DNA of 46,228 nt, from NCBI GenBank assembly GCA_013791765.1, contig VMTC01000113.1, positions 1 through 46,228 of the forward strand. The letters are read 5' to 3'. The stretch comes from Rhodoferax sp. (GTDB taxonomy: Bacteria; Pseudomonadota; Gammaproteobacteria; Burkholderiales; Burkholderiaceae_C). The notes beneath the pieces were generated by a model. The model had not been told where the DNA came from and ran no database searches. It saw nothing but the letters and a program-made list of their open reading frames with translations. A program made the position numbers and the translations under genes. Shown here piece after piece: positions 35,995 to 44,806 of the stretch (position 1 is the first letter of the stretch; the number at the start of each line of letters is the position of its first letter).

Positions 35995-36024
35995 AGCCCT
36001 ACATTAAAAGTAGGGCTTTTTTTA
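35995..36024 (+). terminator. Rho-independent terminator of the tRNA cluster
   Basis: AGCCCTAC-ATTAAAA-GTAGGGCT followed by a run of T. Perfect 8-bp stem with a 7-nt loop, 33 nt after tRNA-Asp, ending the gltX/tRNA transcript. Confidence 0.92.
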
Positions 36025-36127
36025 TGCCAAAAAATGCTCTGGCTGGACCATATTGTCCCCAGATGTCCTCAATGACTCCAGGCAACGCAGCACGGGCCGG
36101 TCACACGAGCCAGCCCAAGGTGATCCG

Positions 36128-36251
36128 TGCCGCCCACTTTTCTGCCAAGATTTTCCTGGGAACCGAGGTCGATGCAGAAGCCTTTGTCACCAAACTCAGG
36201 GTAGAGCTGCCAAGCGCTGTGCGAGCGGGTCAAAAGGAACGGCCGCAATAA
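36128..36251 (+). pseudogene. Possible remnant of a BREX brxC 3' end
   Basis: The frame ending at 36251 encodes IRAAHFSAKIFLGTEVDAEA then FVTKLRVELPSAVRAGQKER. This ordering, an aromatic-rich strand, an E-x-D-V/A-D-A-F stretch, an L-R-x-x-L helix and a basic A-G-Q/K-R end, is how I recall the extreme C-terminus of BREX BrxC / P-loop proteins ending. No ribosome binding site or upstream domain is present (the frame upstream runs into the tRNA terminator), so it would be only a tail fragment left by excision or deletion. The match is from memory and uncertain. Confidence 0.35.
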
Positions 36252-36263
36252 TTTGCTTTCCTT

Positions 36264-36289
36264 GGAAATAAAAATGCTATATTATTTCC
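36264..36289. promoter_or_regulatory. Palindromic operator over the toxin-antitoxin promoter
   Basis: GGAAATAA (36264-36271) and TTATTTCC (36282-36289) are an 8-bp inverted repeat. TATATT at 36278-36283 inside it fits a -10 box. This is the arrangement expected for autorepression by the downstream antitoxin. Confidence 0.6.
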
Positions 36290-36316
36290 ATTGAAATTAT
36301 TGAAGGAGAGCACATC

Positions 36317-36697
36317 ATGCCAGCCAGCAACCCCAAAGTGACGCAGCAGCCTGAGGCAGCCGCGGTACTGAGCAAGGCGGTGGCCCGTGCGGCCGAGCGT
36401 CTGGACGTGTCCAAAACTTTGCTGGCCAAGGTGCTGGGCGTGAGCGCACCCACCGTCACACGTCTTTACAACGGAAGCTACCAGCTCGACCCCAAACGCA
36501 AGGAGTGGGACTTTGCCTTGCTCTTTGTGCGCGTGTTTAGGTCGCTCGATTCCATTGTGGGTGACGAAGCCTCGGCTCGCAGATGGCTGCTTAGCGACAA
36601 CCTGGGCCTTCAGGCCAAACCCGTTGAACTCATCCGCAACACCGAAGGATTGGTCCGTGTCGTTCAGTACCTGGATGCCAGCCGCGCTCTCGTCTGA
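36317..36697 (+). CDS. MbcA/ParS/Xre-type antitoxin
   Basis: 126 aa. VARAAERLDVSKTLLAKVLG with VSAPTVTRLYNGSYQLDPKR is the Xre-like HTH, and the C-terminal half (FALLFVRVFRSLDSIVGDEASARRWL, quoted here as LFVRVFRSLDSIVG and DEASARRWLLSDN) is the DUF2384 toxin-binding fold. It neutralises the RES toxin and represses its own promoter. Good ribosome binding site (AAGGAGAG at 36303-36310). Confidence 0.92.
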   Translation: MPASNPKVTQQPEAAAVLSKAVARAAERLDVSKTLLAKVLGVSAPTVTRLYNGSYQLDPKRKEWDFALLFVRVFRSLDSIVGDEASARRWLLSDNLGLQAKPVELIRNTEGLVRVVQYLDASRALV

Positions 36698-37385
36698 AGC
36701 ACGACCTTGGGTCAAGGCTGTGTGGCGTATGGTGGAGGCCCAGCACACGGCATCCACCATGAAGATTGTTGACACTGATGATGAGCAAAGTCTGCTTGAA
36801 TCACTGCTGGAAGGCAGCAAACCCGCCCAGCCCGCAGCCACCAAGGGCCTGGACTATCTGCTGGCCACGCCGTTTCGTTACTGCCCCTTGCGCACGGGCT
36901 CCCGTTTCAGGGCAGTCACTGACCCTGGTGTGTTTTATGGTGCAGAGTCGGTGCGCACCGCCAGTGCTGAGCTGGGTTGCTGGCGCTGGAAATTCCTCCT
37001 GGATGCTGTCGACCTGGACAAGCTGCAACCCGTTGCCCACACCGCCTTCAGTGTTGATGTCAAGACACAGGTGATTGATCTGCGCCTGGCACCGTTTAGC
37101 GCGAATGCCTCGGCTTGGTTGCACGCCACCGATTACAGCGCCACCCAAGCCCTGGCTCAGGTGGCCCGCAAGACCGAGGTGGGTGGCATTCAATACACCT
37201 CGGTGCGTGATCCGAATCCGGCCTGGTGCCTGGCCTTGCTCACGCCGCAAGCCTTTGCAAAAGCCAAGCCGAACCCATTGATGCAGACTTGGTGGCTGGC
37301 GGTGCATCAGGATGGCGTGACCTGGCGACGTGACAACGCGTCCATGACTTTTTCGGCGGCGGCTTGGGCGACGGGGCTGGCCTGA
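36675..37385 (+). CDS. RES-domain toxin
   Basis: 236 aa. RES toxins degrade or ADP-ribosylate using NAD+; free toxin depletes NAD. The conserved Arg and Glu of the RES triad fit Arg79 (RFRAVTDP) and Glu91 (FYGAESVRTA), with the Ser in GIQYTSVRD. The gene starts at the ATG at 36675, 23 nt inside the antitoxin gene, so the pair is tightly coupled. The ORF is open further upstream to 36513 in another frame of the antitoxin, which is not used. Confidence 0.88.
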   Translation: MPAALSSEARPWVKAVWRMVEAQHTASTMKIVDTDDEQSLLESLLEGSKPAQPAATKGLDYLLATPFRYCPLRTGSRFRAVTDPGVFYGAESVRTASAELGCWRWKFLLDAVDLDKLQPVAHTAFSVDVKTQVIDLRLAPFSANASAWLHATDYSATQALAQVARKTEVGGIQYTSVRDPNPAWCLALLTPQAFAKAKPNPLMQTWWLAVHQDGVTWRRDNASMTFSAAAWATGLA

Positions 37386-37424
37386 ATACAGTGCCATCCA
37401 CAGGCCAACTTGACGGCGTCAAGG

Positions 37425-38330
37425 TCACTCCTGAACATTGTTGTCGGGCCAGTCAGAGTGCGTGCGTTCGCTCTTGAAGTGACGGCAGCGCCCGTTGATC
37501 GGGTCGGTGAATTCAATGCTTTTGGCTAACAGCTGCAGCGGATGCGCATAGTCAACTTGGCCTTCGGGCGTGAGCGTGGGGTACAGGCCGTCGCCCAGAA
37601 TCGGCAGGCCCAAGGCTGCCATGTGCACGCGCAGCTGGTGGCGCTTGCCGGTCACAGGCCGCAGCTGGTAGCGCGCCAGGTCGCCGCGCACTTCCAAAAC
37701 ATCGATATGGGTGAGTGCGTTGGGCGCTCCGCTCACCTCATGTTGCAGCATGAAGTGGCCCGCTTCGACGATGCGGCTCGCGCGCGTCATCGGCAGCGTC
37801 AGATCCCCGCGCCACGGTGCAATCGCTTCATAGGTCTTCTTGACGCTGCGCTGGCTGAACAGCGCGTGGTACGCGGCGCGGGTGTCGGGTTGCACCGAGA
37901 ACATCACCAGCCCCGCGGTGTCGCGGTCAATGCGGTGCACCGGCACCAGCGTGTCGATGCCGAGCTTTTGCTTGAGCCGCACCAGCACGGTCTCGTTCAG
38001 GTAGCCGCCCGAAGGCATCACGGGCAAGAAATGCGGCTTGTCGACCACGATGAGCTGCTCATCCTGAAACACGATGTGCTCGTCAAACGGGATACGCGGC
38101 TCATCCGGCACGACGCGGTAGTAGTAGAGCCTTTGATGCCCCTGGTAGGCGCTGTCGGGTGTGAGTTGCACGCCGTGCTCATCGACCACATCGCCTTGGC
38201 GCATGCGCTGGTGCCAGACGCTTCGGGGGATGGCTTTAAAGCGCTCGGCCAGAAAATCAAGTGTCAAGGGCCAGCTGCCAGCGGGCAGGCCGACGCAACT
38301 CGGGCCCACGCCATGGCGAGCGGGTGGCAC
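37425..38330 (-). CDS. RluA-family pseudouridine synthase
   Basis: 301 aa if begun at the GTG at 38330; an ATG at 38414 would overlap trmB by 62 nt and add residues not seen in the family. The signature HRIDRDTAG carries the catalytic Asp (Asp135 from this start), and LRPVTGKRHQLRVHMAALGL with PILGDGLYP follows. It isomerises uridines in rRNA or tRNA; the target (RluA, RluC/D or TruC-like) cannot be fixed. The N-terminal S4-like part (TLDFLAERF, GDVVDEHG) is present. Downstream of trmB in the same direction. Confidence 0.88.
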   Translation of the reverse strand: MPPARHGVGPSCVGLPAGSWPLTLDFLAERFKAIPRSVWHQRMRQGDVVDEHGVQLTPDSAYQGHQRLYYYRVVPDEPRIPFDEHIVFQDEQLIVVDKPHFLPVMPSGGYLNETVLVRLKQKLGIDTLVPVHRIDRDTAGLVMFSVQPDTRAAYHALFSQRSVKKTYEAIAPWRGDLTLPMTRASRIVEAGHFMLQHEVSGAPNALTHIDVLEVRGDLARYQLRPVTGKRHQLRVHMAALGLPILGDGLYPTLTPEGQVDYAHPLQLLAKSIEFTDPINGRCRHFKSERTHSDWPDNNVQE

Positions 38331-38352
38331 GAAGTGACCGCACGACAGGGGT

Positions 38353-39165
38353 CTAGACCCGCTCAAACACCAGGTCCCAAACGCCGTGTCCGAGCTTGAT
38401 GCCACGGTTTTCAAACTTGGTCAGCGGGCGGTAATGCGGCTTGGGCGCGTAGCCGGCCAGGTCAGAGTCGGCGGGTGTGGCCGTGTTCTTGAGCAGCGGC
38501 TCGGCGCTGAGCACTTCGAGAATTTGCTCGGCATAGGGCTGCCAGTCGGTGGCGCAGTGCAGGTAGCCGCCGACCTTCAGGCGCGCGGCCAGCTTGGCAA
38601 TCAGGGCGCTTTGGATCAGGCGGCGTTTGTTGTGCTTCTTCTTGTGCCACGGGTCGGGAAAGAAGATGTGCACGCCATCGAGGCTCTGCAACGGCAGCAT
38701 CTGGTCGATGACCTCGACGGCGTCGTGCGCCAGGATACGGATGTTGTGCAAGCCCTGTTCGCCAATGCGCTTGAGCAGTGCGCCGACGCCGGGCTCATGC
38801 ACCTCGCAGCATAGGAAGTTTTTCTCCGGCATCAGGGCTGCGATATGCGCGGTGGCTTCGCCCATGCCAAAGCCGATTTCCAGGATGACTGGCCCAGTAT
38901 TTAGATAATTTTGGCCTCTAGCCCGCGTCGCATCTGCATAAGCAGCTGCAAAATCAATAGCTTGTGCTTGATAGGGCAGAAGGAATTTTGGCCCCAGGTC
39001 GTCAAAGGCCTTGGCCTGGCCCGTCGTGGTGCGACCGGCGCGGCGCACAAAACTCTTGATTTCTTTTGGATGGGCCACGCCTTCGGGGGCGCTGCGCCTG
39101 ATGCGGGGCACTCGGGGTCTCTCGCTGATCTTGGCGTCGGCAGGGGTAGTTTTTGTATCGTTCAC
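38353..39165 (-). CDS. trmB: tRNA (guanine-N7-)-methyltransferase
   Basis: 270 aa from a GTG at 39165. TrmB makes m7G46 in t[23 protein letters not shown] is the SAM-binding motif I, and [20 protein letters not shown] the catalytic segment. It is a little longer than E. coli TrmB because of an in-frame 50-bp repeat (38909-38961) just before motif I, encoding [18 protein letters not shown]. The first ~50 residues are basic and probably disordered. Confidence 0.95.
   Translation of the reverse strand: MNDTKTTPADAKISERPRVPRIRRSAPEGVAHPKEIKSFVRRAGRTTTGQAKAFDDLGPKFLLPYQAQAIDFAAAYADATRARGQNYLNTGPVILEIGFGMGEATAHIAALMPEKNFLCCEVHEPGVGALLKRIGEQGLHNIRILAHDAVEVIDQMLPLQSLDGVHIFFPDPWHKKKHNKRRLIQSALIAKLAARLKVGGYLHCATDWQPYAEQILEVLSAEPLLKNTATPADSDLAGYAPKPHYRPLTKFENRGIKLGHGVWDLVFERV
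38909..38961 (+). repeat. 50-bp interspersed repeat, copy inside trmB (antisense)
   Basis: TTTTGGCCTCTAGCCCGCGT then CATAAGCAGCTGCAAAATC and AATAGC. The host reads it antisense as [18 protein letters not shown], the best example of the shared antisense peptide. Confidence 0.8.
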
Positions 39166-39212
39166 GGGGTGGGATTGTAAAGAGGCTCATTGTCTGGATT
39201 TTTGTCGGCACT

Positions 39213-40163
39213 TCACGCAGCGGTGCGAGCAAACAGTGCGCCCCAGACCAAAACCCAGCGCTCCAGCGCCTGAGCCACCGTACCAGATTGGGCCGGTAGG
39301 CCCAGCAGAGCGGCCGCAGCGTTGAGCGCAGACAGCACGTCAGACGTGTCGAGCGCCATGGCGCCGTTCTGCTTGGACAGCTTCTCATCGTCGCCGCCCA
39401 GCACCAGTGGCGTGTGCAGGTAGCGCGGCGTTGGCAGGCCCAAAGCGCGTTGCAGCAGAATTTGCCGCGGCGTGTTGTCGGCCAGATCTTCGCCGCGCAC
39501 CACGTCGGTCACGCCCTGCGCCGCATCGTCCACGACCACAGCGAGCTGGTAGCTAAAGCAGCCATCAAAGCGTTTGAGCACATAGTCCCCGACCTGCGTC
39601 AGCACGTCCTGCTGTTGAGGCCCCAGGCGACGGTCGGTCCAGTGAATGATGTTCTTTGTTACTAAATTAGTAGCATCATGCGCATATTCCACCTGGGCTA
39701 GAGACCCATTTGATATCAATTTATCAGTGCGCAGCCGCCACGCCTGGCGGTTGCATCCGTGCAGGCCGGTGCGGCAGGTGCCCGGGTAAACCAGTTCGCT
39801 GTGGCGTGCCCGCTGCTGACCCATATGACTCAGCGCTGCGTCGATGTCTTTGCGCGAGCAACCGCAGGGGTAGGCTAAACCGTGCGCCGCGAGCTGGTCC
39901 AGCGCCTGCTGATAAAGCCCGGTGCGCTGCGATTGCAGCACGGGCGGCTCGTCGGGGTGCAGACCGCAGGCGGCCAACTGCTGCAGGATGACACGGTCCA
40001 TGTCGGCCACGCAACGGGAGGTGTCCGCATCTTCAATGCGCACGAGCCATTGTCCTGCGTGGGCGCGCGCGTCGAGCCAACTGGCCAGTGCCGCCACCAG
40101 CGAGCCGGCGTGCAGTGGCCCGGTGGGCGACGGTGCAAAGCGCCCCACATACCGGGTCACCAT
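39213..40163 (-). CDS. gluQ: Glutamyl-Q tRNA(Asp) synthetase
   Basis: 316 aa GluRS paralogue without the anticodon-binding domain. It activates glutamate and attaches it to the queuosine of tRNA-Asp. HIGH is replaced by HAGS (18-21, in [14 protein letters not shown]) as in YadB/GluQ, and KMSKS by KLSKQ. The start is at 40163 with RBS-poor DNA; the open frame upstream is shadow of the flavoprotein gene. It carries a sense copy of the 50-bp repeat encoding [16 protein letters not shown]. It follows the flavoprotein gene by 13 bp. Confidence 0.94.
   Translation of the reverse strand: MVTRYVGRFAPSPTGPLHAGSLVAALASWLDARAHAGQWLVRIEDADTSRCVADMDRVILQQLAACGLHPDEPPVLQSQRTGLYQQALDQLAAHGLAYPCGCSRKDIDAALSHMGQQRARHSELVYPGTCRTGLHGCNRQAWRLRTDKLISNGSLAQVEYAHDATNLVTKNIIHWTDRRLGPQQQDVLTQVGDYVLKRFDGCFSYQLAVVVDDAAQGVTDVVRGEDLADNTPRQILLQRALGLPTPRYLHTPLVLGGDDEKLSKQNGAMALDTSDVLSALNAAAALLGLPAQSGTVAQALERWVLVWGALFARTAA
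39659..39710 (-). repeat. 50-bp interspersed repeat, sense copy in gluQ
   Basis: On the minus strand GGGTCTCTAGCCCAGGTGGA, ATATGCGCAT and a small hairpin TACTAATTTAGTA. gluQ reads it in the sense direction as [16 protein letters not shown], the same frame as in the SPOR gene. Confidence 0.75.
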
Positions 40164-40176
40164 GCCAAGATACAGG

Positions 40177-41232
40177 TTATACGATGGCCAGCGCCAGTTC
40201 CAGGCCGGAGACAAACGCGTTTTCCACGCGCTGGCCCAGACACCAGTCGCCGCAAACGCCCAGGCCCGTGTTGGCGTCCCACAAGTGGGACTTCCCCAGC
40301 GGCTGGGTGGTCTGGGCGTGCAGCCAGCGGTGCGACTCGATATGGGCAGGTTCCGCGTGGATGCCGGTGACCTCGGCAAAGGCCTTGAGCAGCTTGGCCT
40401 GCACGCGCGCGCTGTCGTCCTGCAGATGCTCTTGCGACCAGGCCGCACTGGCTTGCACGGTCCAGCGTTCCACGCTGGTGCGACCGGGCTTGCTCGACTC
40501 CCGCGCCAGCCAGGCAATGCGGTGGTGCGTGCTACGCGCCGCATTCCACTGCGGCCCCAGCGTGGTCAGGCCCGGCTGCACGGCCTGCGGAAACGCCAGC
40601 ATCAGCGTCCAGCAGGGCGCGGCGTCGACCCGGTCAATTTGGCGCGACAGGGCGTCGGCTTTGGGCGAGGTCTCCAGCAGCAGGCGCGCCTGCTCCGCCG
40701 GAATGGCCAGCAGCACGGCATCGAAGCCGGAAAAGACATGCTGCGCGCCATCTTTGGCCTCGGTATGCAACTGCCATTGGTTTGGATGAACCACATCGCG
40801 GTCCAGGCGCGTGACGCGGGTTTCCAGTTCGATGCAGTGTTGGTCCAGCAGCGGCTGGGCCCAGCGCTTGAGCAGTGCATTCATGCCGGGGGTGGGCACC
40901 CAATGGGTCTCGGCAGTTGGCGCGCTCGATGTGCCGATCTGGCCATGTTCGTCCAGCACCTGAATGGTGTTGGCACTCCAGGCTTTGCACACACCCGGCA
41001 CGGTGGCCAAGGCCCGGGCAAAGCGCGGATCGCGCACGGTGAAATACTGGGCACCGTGGTCAAAGGTGCCAAAGGGCGTCTCGCGTGTCGCCATGCGCCC
41101 GCCTACGCCCCGGCTCTTTTCGAGCAGGGTTACCTTGTGTCCGGCCTGCACCAAGGTGCGGGCGCAGCTGACGCCCGCCATGCCAGCGCCAATGACGGCA
41201 ATATTATTCGGGGGGAGTCGGGATTGGTTCAT
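40177..41232 (-). CDS. FAD-dependent amine oxidase, renalase-like
   Basis: 351 aa. The dinucleotide-binding loop GAGMAG (Gly15, Gly17, Gly20) is followed by [14 protein letters not shown], the GG-doublet motif of the flavin amine oxidase family, and the C-terminus ends [20 protein letters not shown], a typical FAD-binding finish. This pattern fits the bacterial renalase-like group, which oxidise dihydropyridine isomers of NAD(P)H. Substrate not proved. The start ATG at 41232 suits the Rossmann motif; the open frame reaches 41322. Probable operon with gluQ (13-bp gap). Confidence 0.87.
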   Translation of the reverse strand: MNQSRLPPNNIAVIGAGMAGVSCARTLVQAGHKVTLLEKSRGVGGRMATRETPFGTFDHGAQYFTVRDPRFARALATVPGVCKAWSANTIQVLDEHGQIGTSSAPTAETHWVPTPGMNALLKRWAQPLLDQHCIELETRVTRLDRDVVHPNQWQLHTEAKDGAQHVFSGFDAVLLAIPAEQARLLLETSPKADALSRQIDRVDAAPCWTLMLAFPQAVQPGLTTLGPQWNAARSTHHRIAWLARESSKPGRTSVERWTVQASAAWSQEHLQDDSARVQAKLLKAFAEVTGIHAEPAHIESHRWLHAQTTQPLGKSHLWDANTGLGVCGDWCLGQRVENAFVSGLELALAIV

Positions 41233-41269
41233 AAACGAGTTTTCCAGGGATTGTTGTATGTCATGCACT

Positions 41270-42208
41270 TTACACGCCTCGGTGGCGCTCGAGCAAAGCC
41301 ATGCGTGTGGTGGGGCTCTCAAGTTGTTCCAGCCACCACTGCAAGGCCCGCCCTGGAGTCGATTTGGCGCCCCTGCGCCAAGCGTAGTTGACCCGAATAA
41401 GCGCTTGCGGGCGTTCCATTTTTTTCACGACCAGGCGGCCGGTTTCAATGAACGCACGCGCCATGCACTGCGGCACGAAGCCGCTGCCGAGCCCGCGCAA
41501 TTGCGCATCGAGCTTGTCCTGCATCGTGGCCACGGTGAACACGTCCTGCCCGCCCAGCAGGCCAATGGTCATGCCGCCACCCCGGCTGATGGTGTCGGCC
41601 ACCGCCACAGCGCGGTGCTGGCGCACCAGTTCGTCCTTGAGCGGCTCCGGCGCCTGGGTCAGCGGGTGATGCGGCGCCATCGCATAGACAAAGCTCACCT
41701 CGCCCAGTGGCTTGCTGTGAATGCCAGCCTGGGTGCTGGCCTCGGACACGCCCAGCGCCAGATCGGCCTGGCCCGACATCAGGGCGTCCAGCGTGCCCGA
41801 CAGGGTTTCGTCGCGCAGCTTGATACGGGTGGGTGGGTTCAGAGCGAAAAACGTCGCGCACAGCTCCATCACCGTGGCTTTGGAGATGATGCTGTCGATC
41901 GCGATGCTCAGTTGCGGCTCCCAGCCGGTCGCCACGCGCTTGACCCGGTTCGCCACGGCGTCAATTTCTTCCAGCAAGCGCGCGCCTTCGCGCAGCAACT
42001 CCAAGCCGGCTTCTGTCAGGCGCGCCTGGCGCGAACTGCGGTCATACAGCAAGACGTCGAGCGCGTCCTCCATCTGGCGCACGCGGTAGGAGAGTGCGCT
42101 GGGGACGACACCGAGGGTGCGCGCGGCTGCGGCAAAGCTGCCGGCCTGTGCAATGGCTTGCAGCAGGGCCAGCGCGTCGGGGGTCAGGACATCGCGGGCG
42201 CTGGCCAC
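41270..42208 (-). CDS. LysR-family transcriptional regulator
   Basis: 312 aa from a GTG at 42208, 5 bp after the PhoH stop. The N-terminal HTH DALALLQAIAQAGSFAAAAR with TLGVVPSALSYRVRQMEDAL is the LysR type, followed by a periplasmic-binding-like effector domain (LSIAIDSIISKATVMELCAT, MSGQADLALGVSEA). Target genes unknown. Being transcribed after phoH instead of divergently from a target gene is unusual for LysR proteins. The frame is open upstream through the phoH gene but that part is shadow. Confidence 0.9.
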   Translation of the reverse strand: MASARDVLTPDALALLQAIAQAGSFAAAARTLGVVPSALSYRVRQMEDALDVLLYDRSSRQARLTEAGLELLREGARLLEEIDAVANRVKRVATGWEPQLSIAIDSIISKATVMELCATFFALNPPTRIKLRDETLSGTLDALMSGQADLALGVSEASTQAGIHSKPLGEVSFVYAMAPHHPLTQAPEPLKDELVRQHRAVAVADTISRGGGMTIGLLGGQDVFTVATMQDKLDAQLRGLGSGFVPQCMARAFIETGRLVVKKMERPQALIRVNYAWRRGAKSTPGRALQWWLEQLESPTTRMALLERHRGV

Positions 42209-42213
42209 CTGGG

Positions 42214-44049
42214 CTACAGCACTTCGCTGGCGAAGTCGGCCAGCCGTGAGCGCTCGCCGCGCGCCAGCGTGATGTGGCCGCCGTGCGCCCAGCCCTTGAA
42301 TCGGTCCACCGCATAGGTCAGGCCGGAAGAACCTTCGGTCAGGTAGGGGGTGTCGATCTGAGCGAGGTTGCCCATGCAGATGATTTTGGTGCCCGGGCCC
42401 GCACGGGTGATCAGCGTCTTCATCTGCTTGGGCGTCAGGTTCTGTGCTTCGTCGATGATGACGTATTTGTTCAAAAAGGTACGGCCACGCATGAAGTTCA
42501 TGCTCTTGATCTTGATTCGGCTTCGGATCAGTTCGCTGGTGGCAGCGCGGCCCCATTCGCCGGCGCTGGTGTCGGTCTTGCCCAGGACTTCCAGGTTGTC
42601 ATCGAGCGCACCCATCCAGGGTCCCATTTTTTCTTCTTCGGTGCCCGGCAGAAAGCCAATGTCCTCGCCGACGCTGACGGTGGCGCGCGTGACGATGATC
42701 TCGGTATAGCGCCGGTCGTCGAGTACTTGCGTCAGGCCCGCGGCCAGCGCCATCAGGGTCTTGCCCGTGCCGGCCTGGCCGGTCAGGGTGACGAAGTCGA
42801 TTTCGGGGTCGAGCAGCAGGTTCAGGGCAAAGTTTTGCTCTCGGTTGCGCGAGGTGATTCCCCAGACCGCTTGCTTGAGGTGGCCGTAGTCCTTGAGGGT
42901 TTTGAACACCGCTGTCTTGCCCCGGATTTCAGTCACGCGAGCATACAGGCTGGGCTCGCCGGGCGCCTCAAAATAGACGAATTGATTGATCAGCAAGCTG
43001 CCCACGATGGCGCCGCTGATGCGGTAAAAGGTAAACGCGCCTTGTTGCCAGCTCTCCACTGTCTTGGCTTGGCCGGTCCAAAAATTGGTGGGTAGGGCGA
43101 TGGCGCCCGAGTACAGCAGGTCGCCGTCGTCGAGCGTTTTGTCGTTCTGGTAATCGTCGGTGGCCAGGCCCAGCGCACGCGCCTTGACCCGCATGTTGAT
43201 GTCTTTGGAAACCAGTACGACCTCACGAACTGGGGCGCGTTCGGTGCCTTCAGTGGCGCCATTGGCAGGCTCCTGGTGCAGGCGGCTTTGCTGCTGTCGC
43301 AGTGCCTCCACCACGCCCAGAATCTGGTTGTCGGCCTTGCCTTGGGGCAGGCTGGTCGGCAGCGTGTAGTCCAGCAGTTGGGTCTGGAAAAACAGCTTTC
43401 CGCCCGCTTCACGGTGGCCAGTGGCGTTGAGCGGCAGGCCGCTGGTGATGTCTGCGCCTTGATGGCCGGCCAGCGCGTCGAGCGATCGACTGGTCTGGCG
43501 TGCGTTGCGCGCGACTTCGGTCGTGCCTTTTTTGTGGGCATCGAGCTCTTCGAGCACGATCATGGGCAAGAAAATATCGTGTTCCTCGAAACGGTACAGG
43601 CACATCGGGTCGTGCAACAGCACGTTGGTGTCAAGGACAAATAGTTTGGTCGCGCCACTTTTTTTAGACTTTCTGGGCTTGAGGTCGGCGCTGGGCCGGG
43701 CTCGGCTTGAACCCGGTACGGGGACAGGCGCCGTTACTGGCGCGAACAAGGGCGTCTGCACCTGGGTTTGCTCTGGCACGTCGGCCTCAAGACCAACTTT
43801 GCGCATCGACGGGCTCGGGCGCGCTGTTCTGCTGCGCCCTGGCGCCGTGTCTGCCTTGGACCCCGGCTGGGTCTGTCTGCCGGTCTGCGGGAGCTCGGCG
43901 GCCAGGCGGGCCTGTGGTGTTTTGATCAGGTCAGGCTCAGCCAACGGGCTCGCCGTCTGACGGGTCTGGGGCGGCTTTGTGGCCAGCACATCGTAGTCTC
44001 GCTCCGACAGCAATGCAGCGCGTTTGGCAGGGGCAGTGGGCAATGGCAT
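42214..44049 (-). CDS. PhoH-family ATPase with N-terminal PIN domain (PhoH2 type)
   Basis: 611 aa. A low-complexity Pro/Arg N-terminus (1-130), a PIN domain from about 135 (FVLDTNVLLHD with Asp140; VLEELDAHKKG; VVLVSKDINMRVKAR), then a PhoH ATPase with Walker A GQAGTGKT (424-431) and Walker B YVIIDEAQNLT. PhoH2 proteins with this arrangement are RNA helicase/RNase enzymes. The ~130-residue N-terminal extension is longer than in most relatives, and a later ATG is possible, but none lies close before the PIN domain with a good ribosome binding site. Confidence 0.92.
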   Translation of the reverse strand: MPLPTAPAKRAALLSERDYDVLATKPPQTRQTASPLAEPDLIKTPQARLAAELPQTGRQTQPGSKADTAPGRSRTARPSPSMRKVGLEADVPEQTQVQTPLFAPVTAPVPVPGSSRARPSADLKPRKSKKSGATKLFVLDTNVLLHDPMCLYRFEEHDIFLPMIVLEELDAHKKGTTEVARNARQTSRSLDALAGHQGADITSGLPLNATGHREAGGKLFFQTQLLDYTLPTSLPQGKADNQILGVVEALRQQQSRLHQEPANGATEGTERAPVREVVLVSKDINMRVKARALGLATDDYQNDKTLDDGDLLYSGAIALPTNFWTGQAKTVESWQQGAFTFYRISGAIVGSLLINQFVYFEAPGEPSLYARVTEIRGKTAVFKTLKDYGHLKQAVWGITSRNREQNFALNLLLDPEIDFVTLTGQAGTGKTLMALAAGLTQVLDDRRYTEIIVTRATVSVGEDIGFLPGTEEEKMGPWMGALDDNLEVLGKTDTSAGEWGRAATSELIRSRIKIKSMNFMRGRTFLNKYVIIDEAQNLTPKQMKTLITRAGPGTKIICMGNLAQIDTPYLTEGSSGLTYAVDRFKGWAHGGHITLARGERSRLADFASEVL

Positions 44050-44090
44050 GTGAAGTTCGCTCGCAAAAAAAGGGAATATAGGGAGGCATT

Positions 44091-44126
44091 AAAAAGCAAA
44101 AAGCCGCCTTGAGATCAGGGCGGCTT
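44091..44126 (-). terminator. Rho-independent terminator downstream of bcp
   Basis: On the minus strand, an 8-bp stem AAGCCGCC/GGCGGCTT with a loop of about 10 nt is followed by TTTTTGCTTTTT. It lies 39 bp after the bcp stop and before the phoH start. Confidence 0.85.
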
Positions 44127-44164
44127 GCGACGGGGCCAAGTTGACAAGCACCGTGGGTTGAAGC

Positions 44165-44650
44165 TCAGGCCGGTACCGCGACTTTTTTCTGCGCCTTGAC
44201 GGCTTTGAGGACATCATCCACATGGCCTGGCACCTTGAGGCCGCGCCATTCTTCTTTGAGGGTGCCATCCGCGCCAATCAGAAAGGTGCTGCGCTCAATG
44301 CCTTTGACCTTTTTGCCGTACATGATCTTGTTCTTGACCACACCGAACATGTGGCACATTTTTTCTTCCGTGTCGGCGATCAGCTCAAACGGCAGTTCCA
44401 GTTTGGCCTTGAACTCGTCATGCGACTTCATGTTGTCACGCGAGACGCCAAACACCGTGGCACCGGCCTTCACGAAGTCCTTGTAGCGGTCACGAAACTG
44501 CATCGCTTCGGTAGTGCAACCCGGGGTGTTGTCCTTGGGGTAAAAATACAGGACGACGACTTTGCCGATGTGAGAGGTGTTGGAGACTCTGAGGCCGCCA
44601 GTGGCCATGGATTCAAATTCCGGAAGGGGTTTGTTGACAATGATCGCCAT
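44165..44650 (-). CDS. bcp: Peroxiredoxin Bcp/PrxQ
   Basis: 161 aa. It reduces hydrogen peroxide and organic hydroperoxides using thioredoxin. The peroxidatic Cys45 is in KDNTPGCTTEAMQFRD. The usual resolving Cys five residues on is Met50 here, so the resolving role may fall to Cys99 (EEKMCHMF) or to a partner. Other features (YFYPKDNTPG, GVSRDNMKSHDEF) are standard. ATG at 44650; the frame is open to 44683. Confidence 0.93.
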   Translation of the reverse strand: MAIIVNKPLPEFESMATGGLRVSNTSHIGKVVVLYFYPKDNTPGCTTEAMQFRDRYKDFVKAGATVFGVSRDNMKSHDEFKAKLELPFELIADTEEKMCHMFGVVKNKIMYGKKVKGIERSTFLIGADGTLKEEWRGLKVPGHVDDVLKAVKAQKKVAVPA

Positions 44651-44806
44651 AGTTCTTAATCTCGTGTGACAGTGATGCGTCATTCGCTCAAATCGAGGGC
44701 TCCTGGTGCCATCTGCCGCTGTGACAGCGCGGCTGCAGCCCCGACTACAGCCGACTATTTTACCCTGAAACGACTAATTCTCTTTGGGGCCGGGTGTCCG
44801 TGTTAT
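44651..44806. other. Spacer upstream of bcp
   Basis: About 155 bp without a gene, presumably with the bcp promoter. TGATGCGTCA at 44672-44681 is a short symmetric site. The long palindrome C follows from 44807. Confidence 0.4.
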
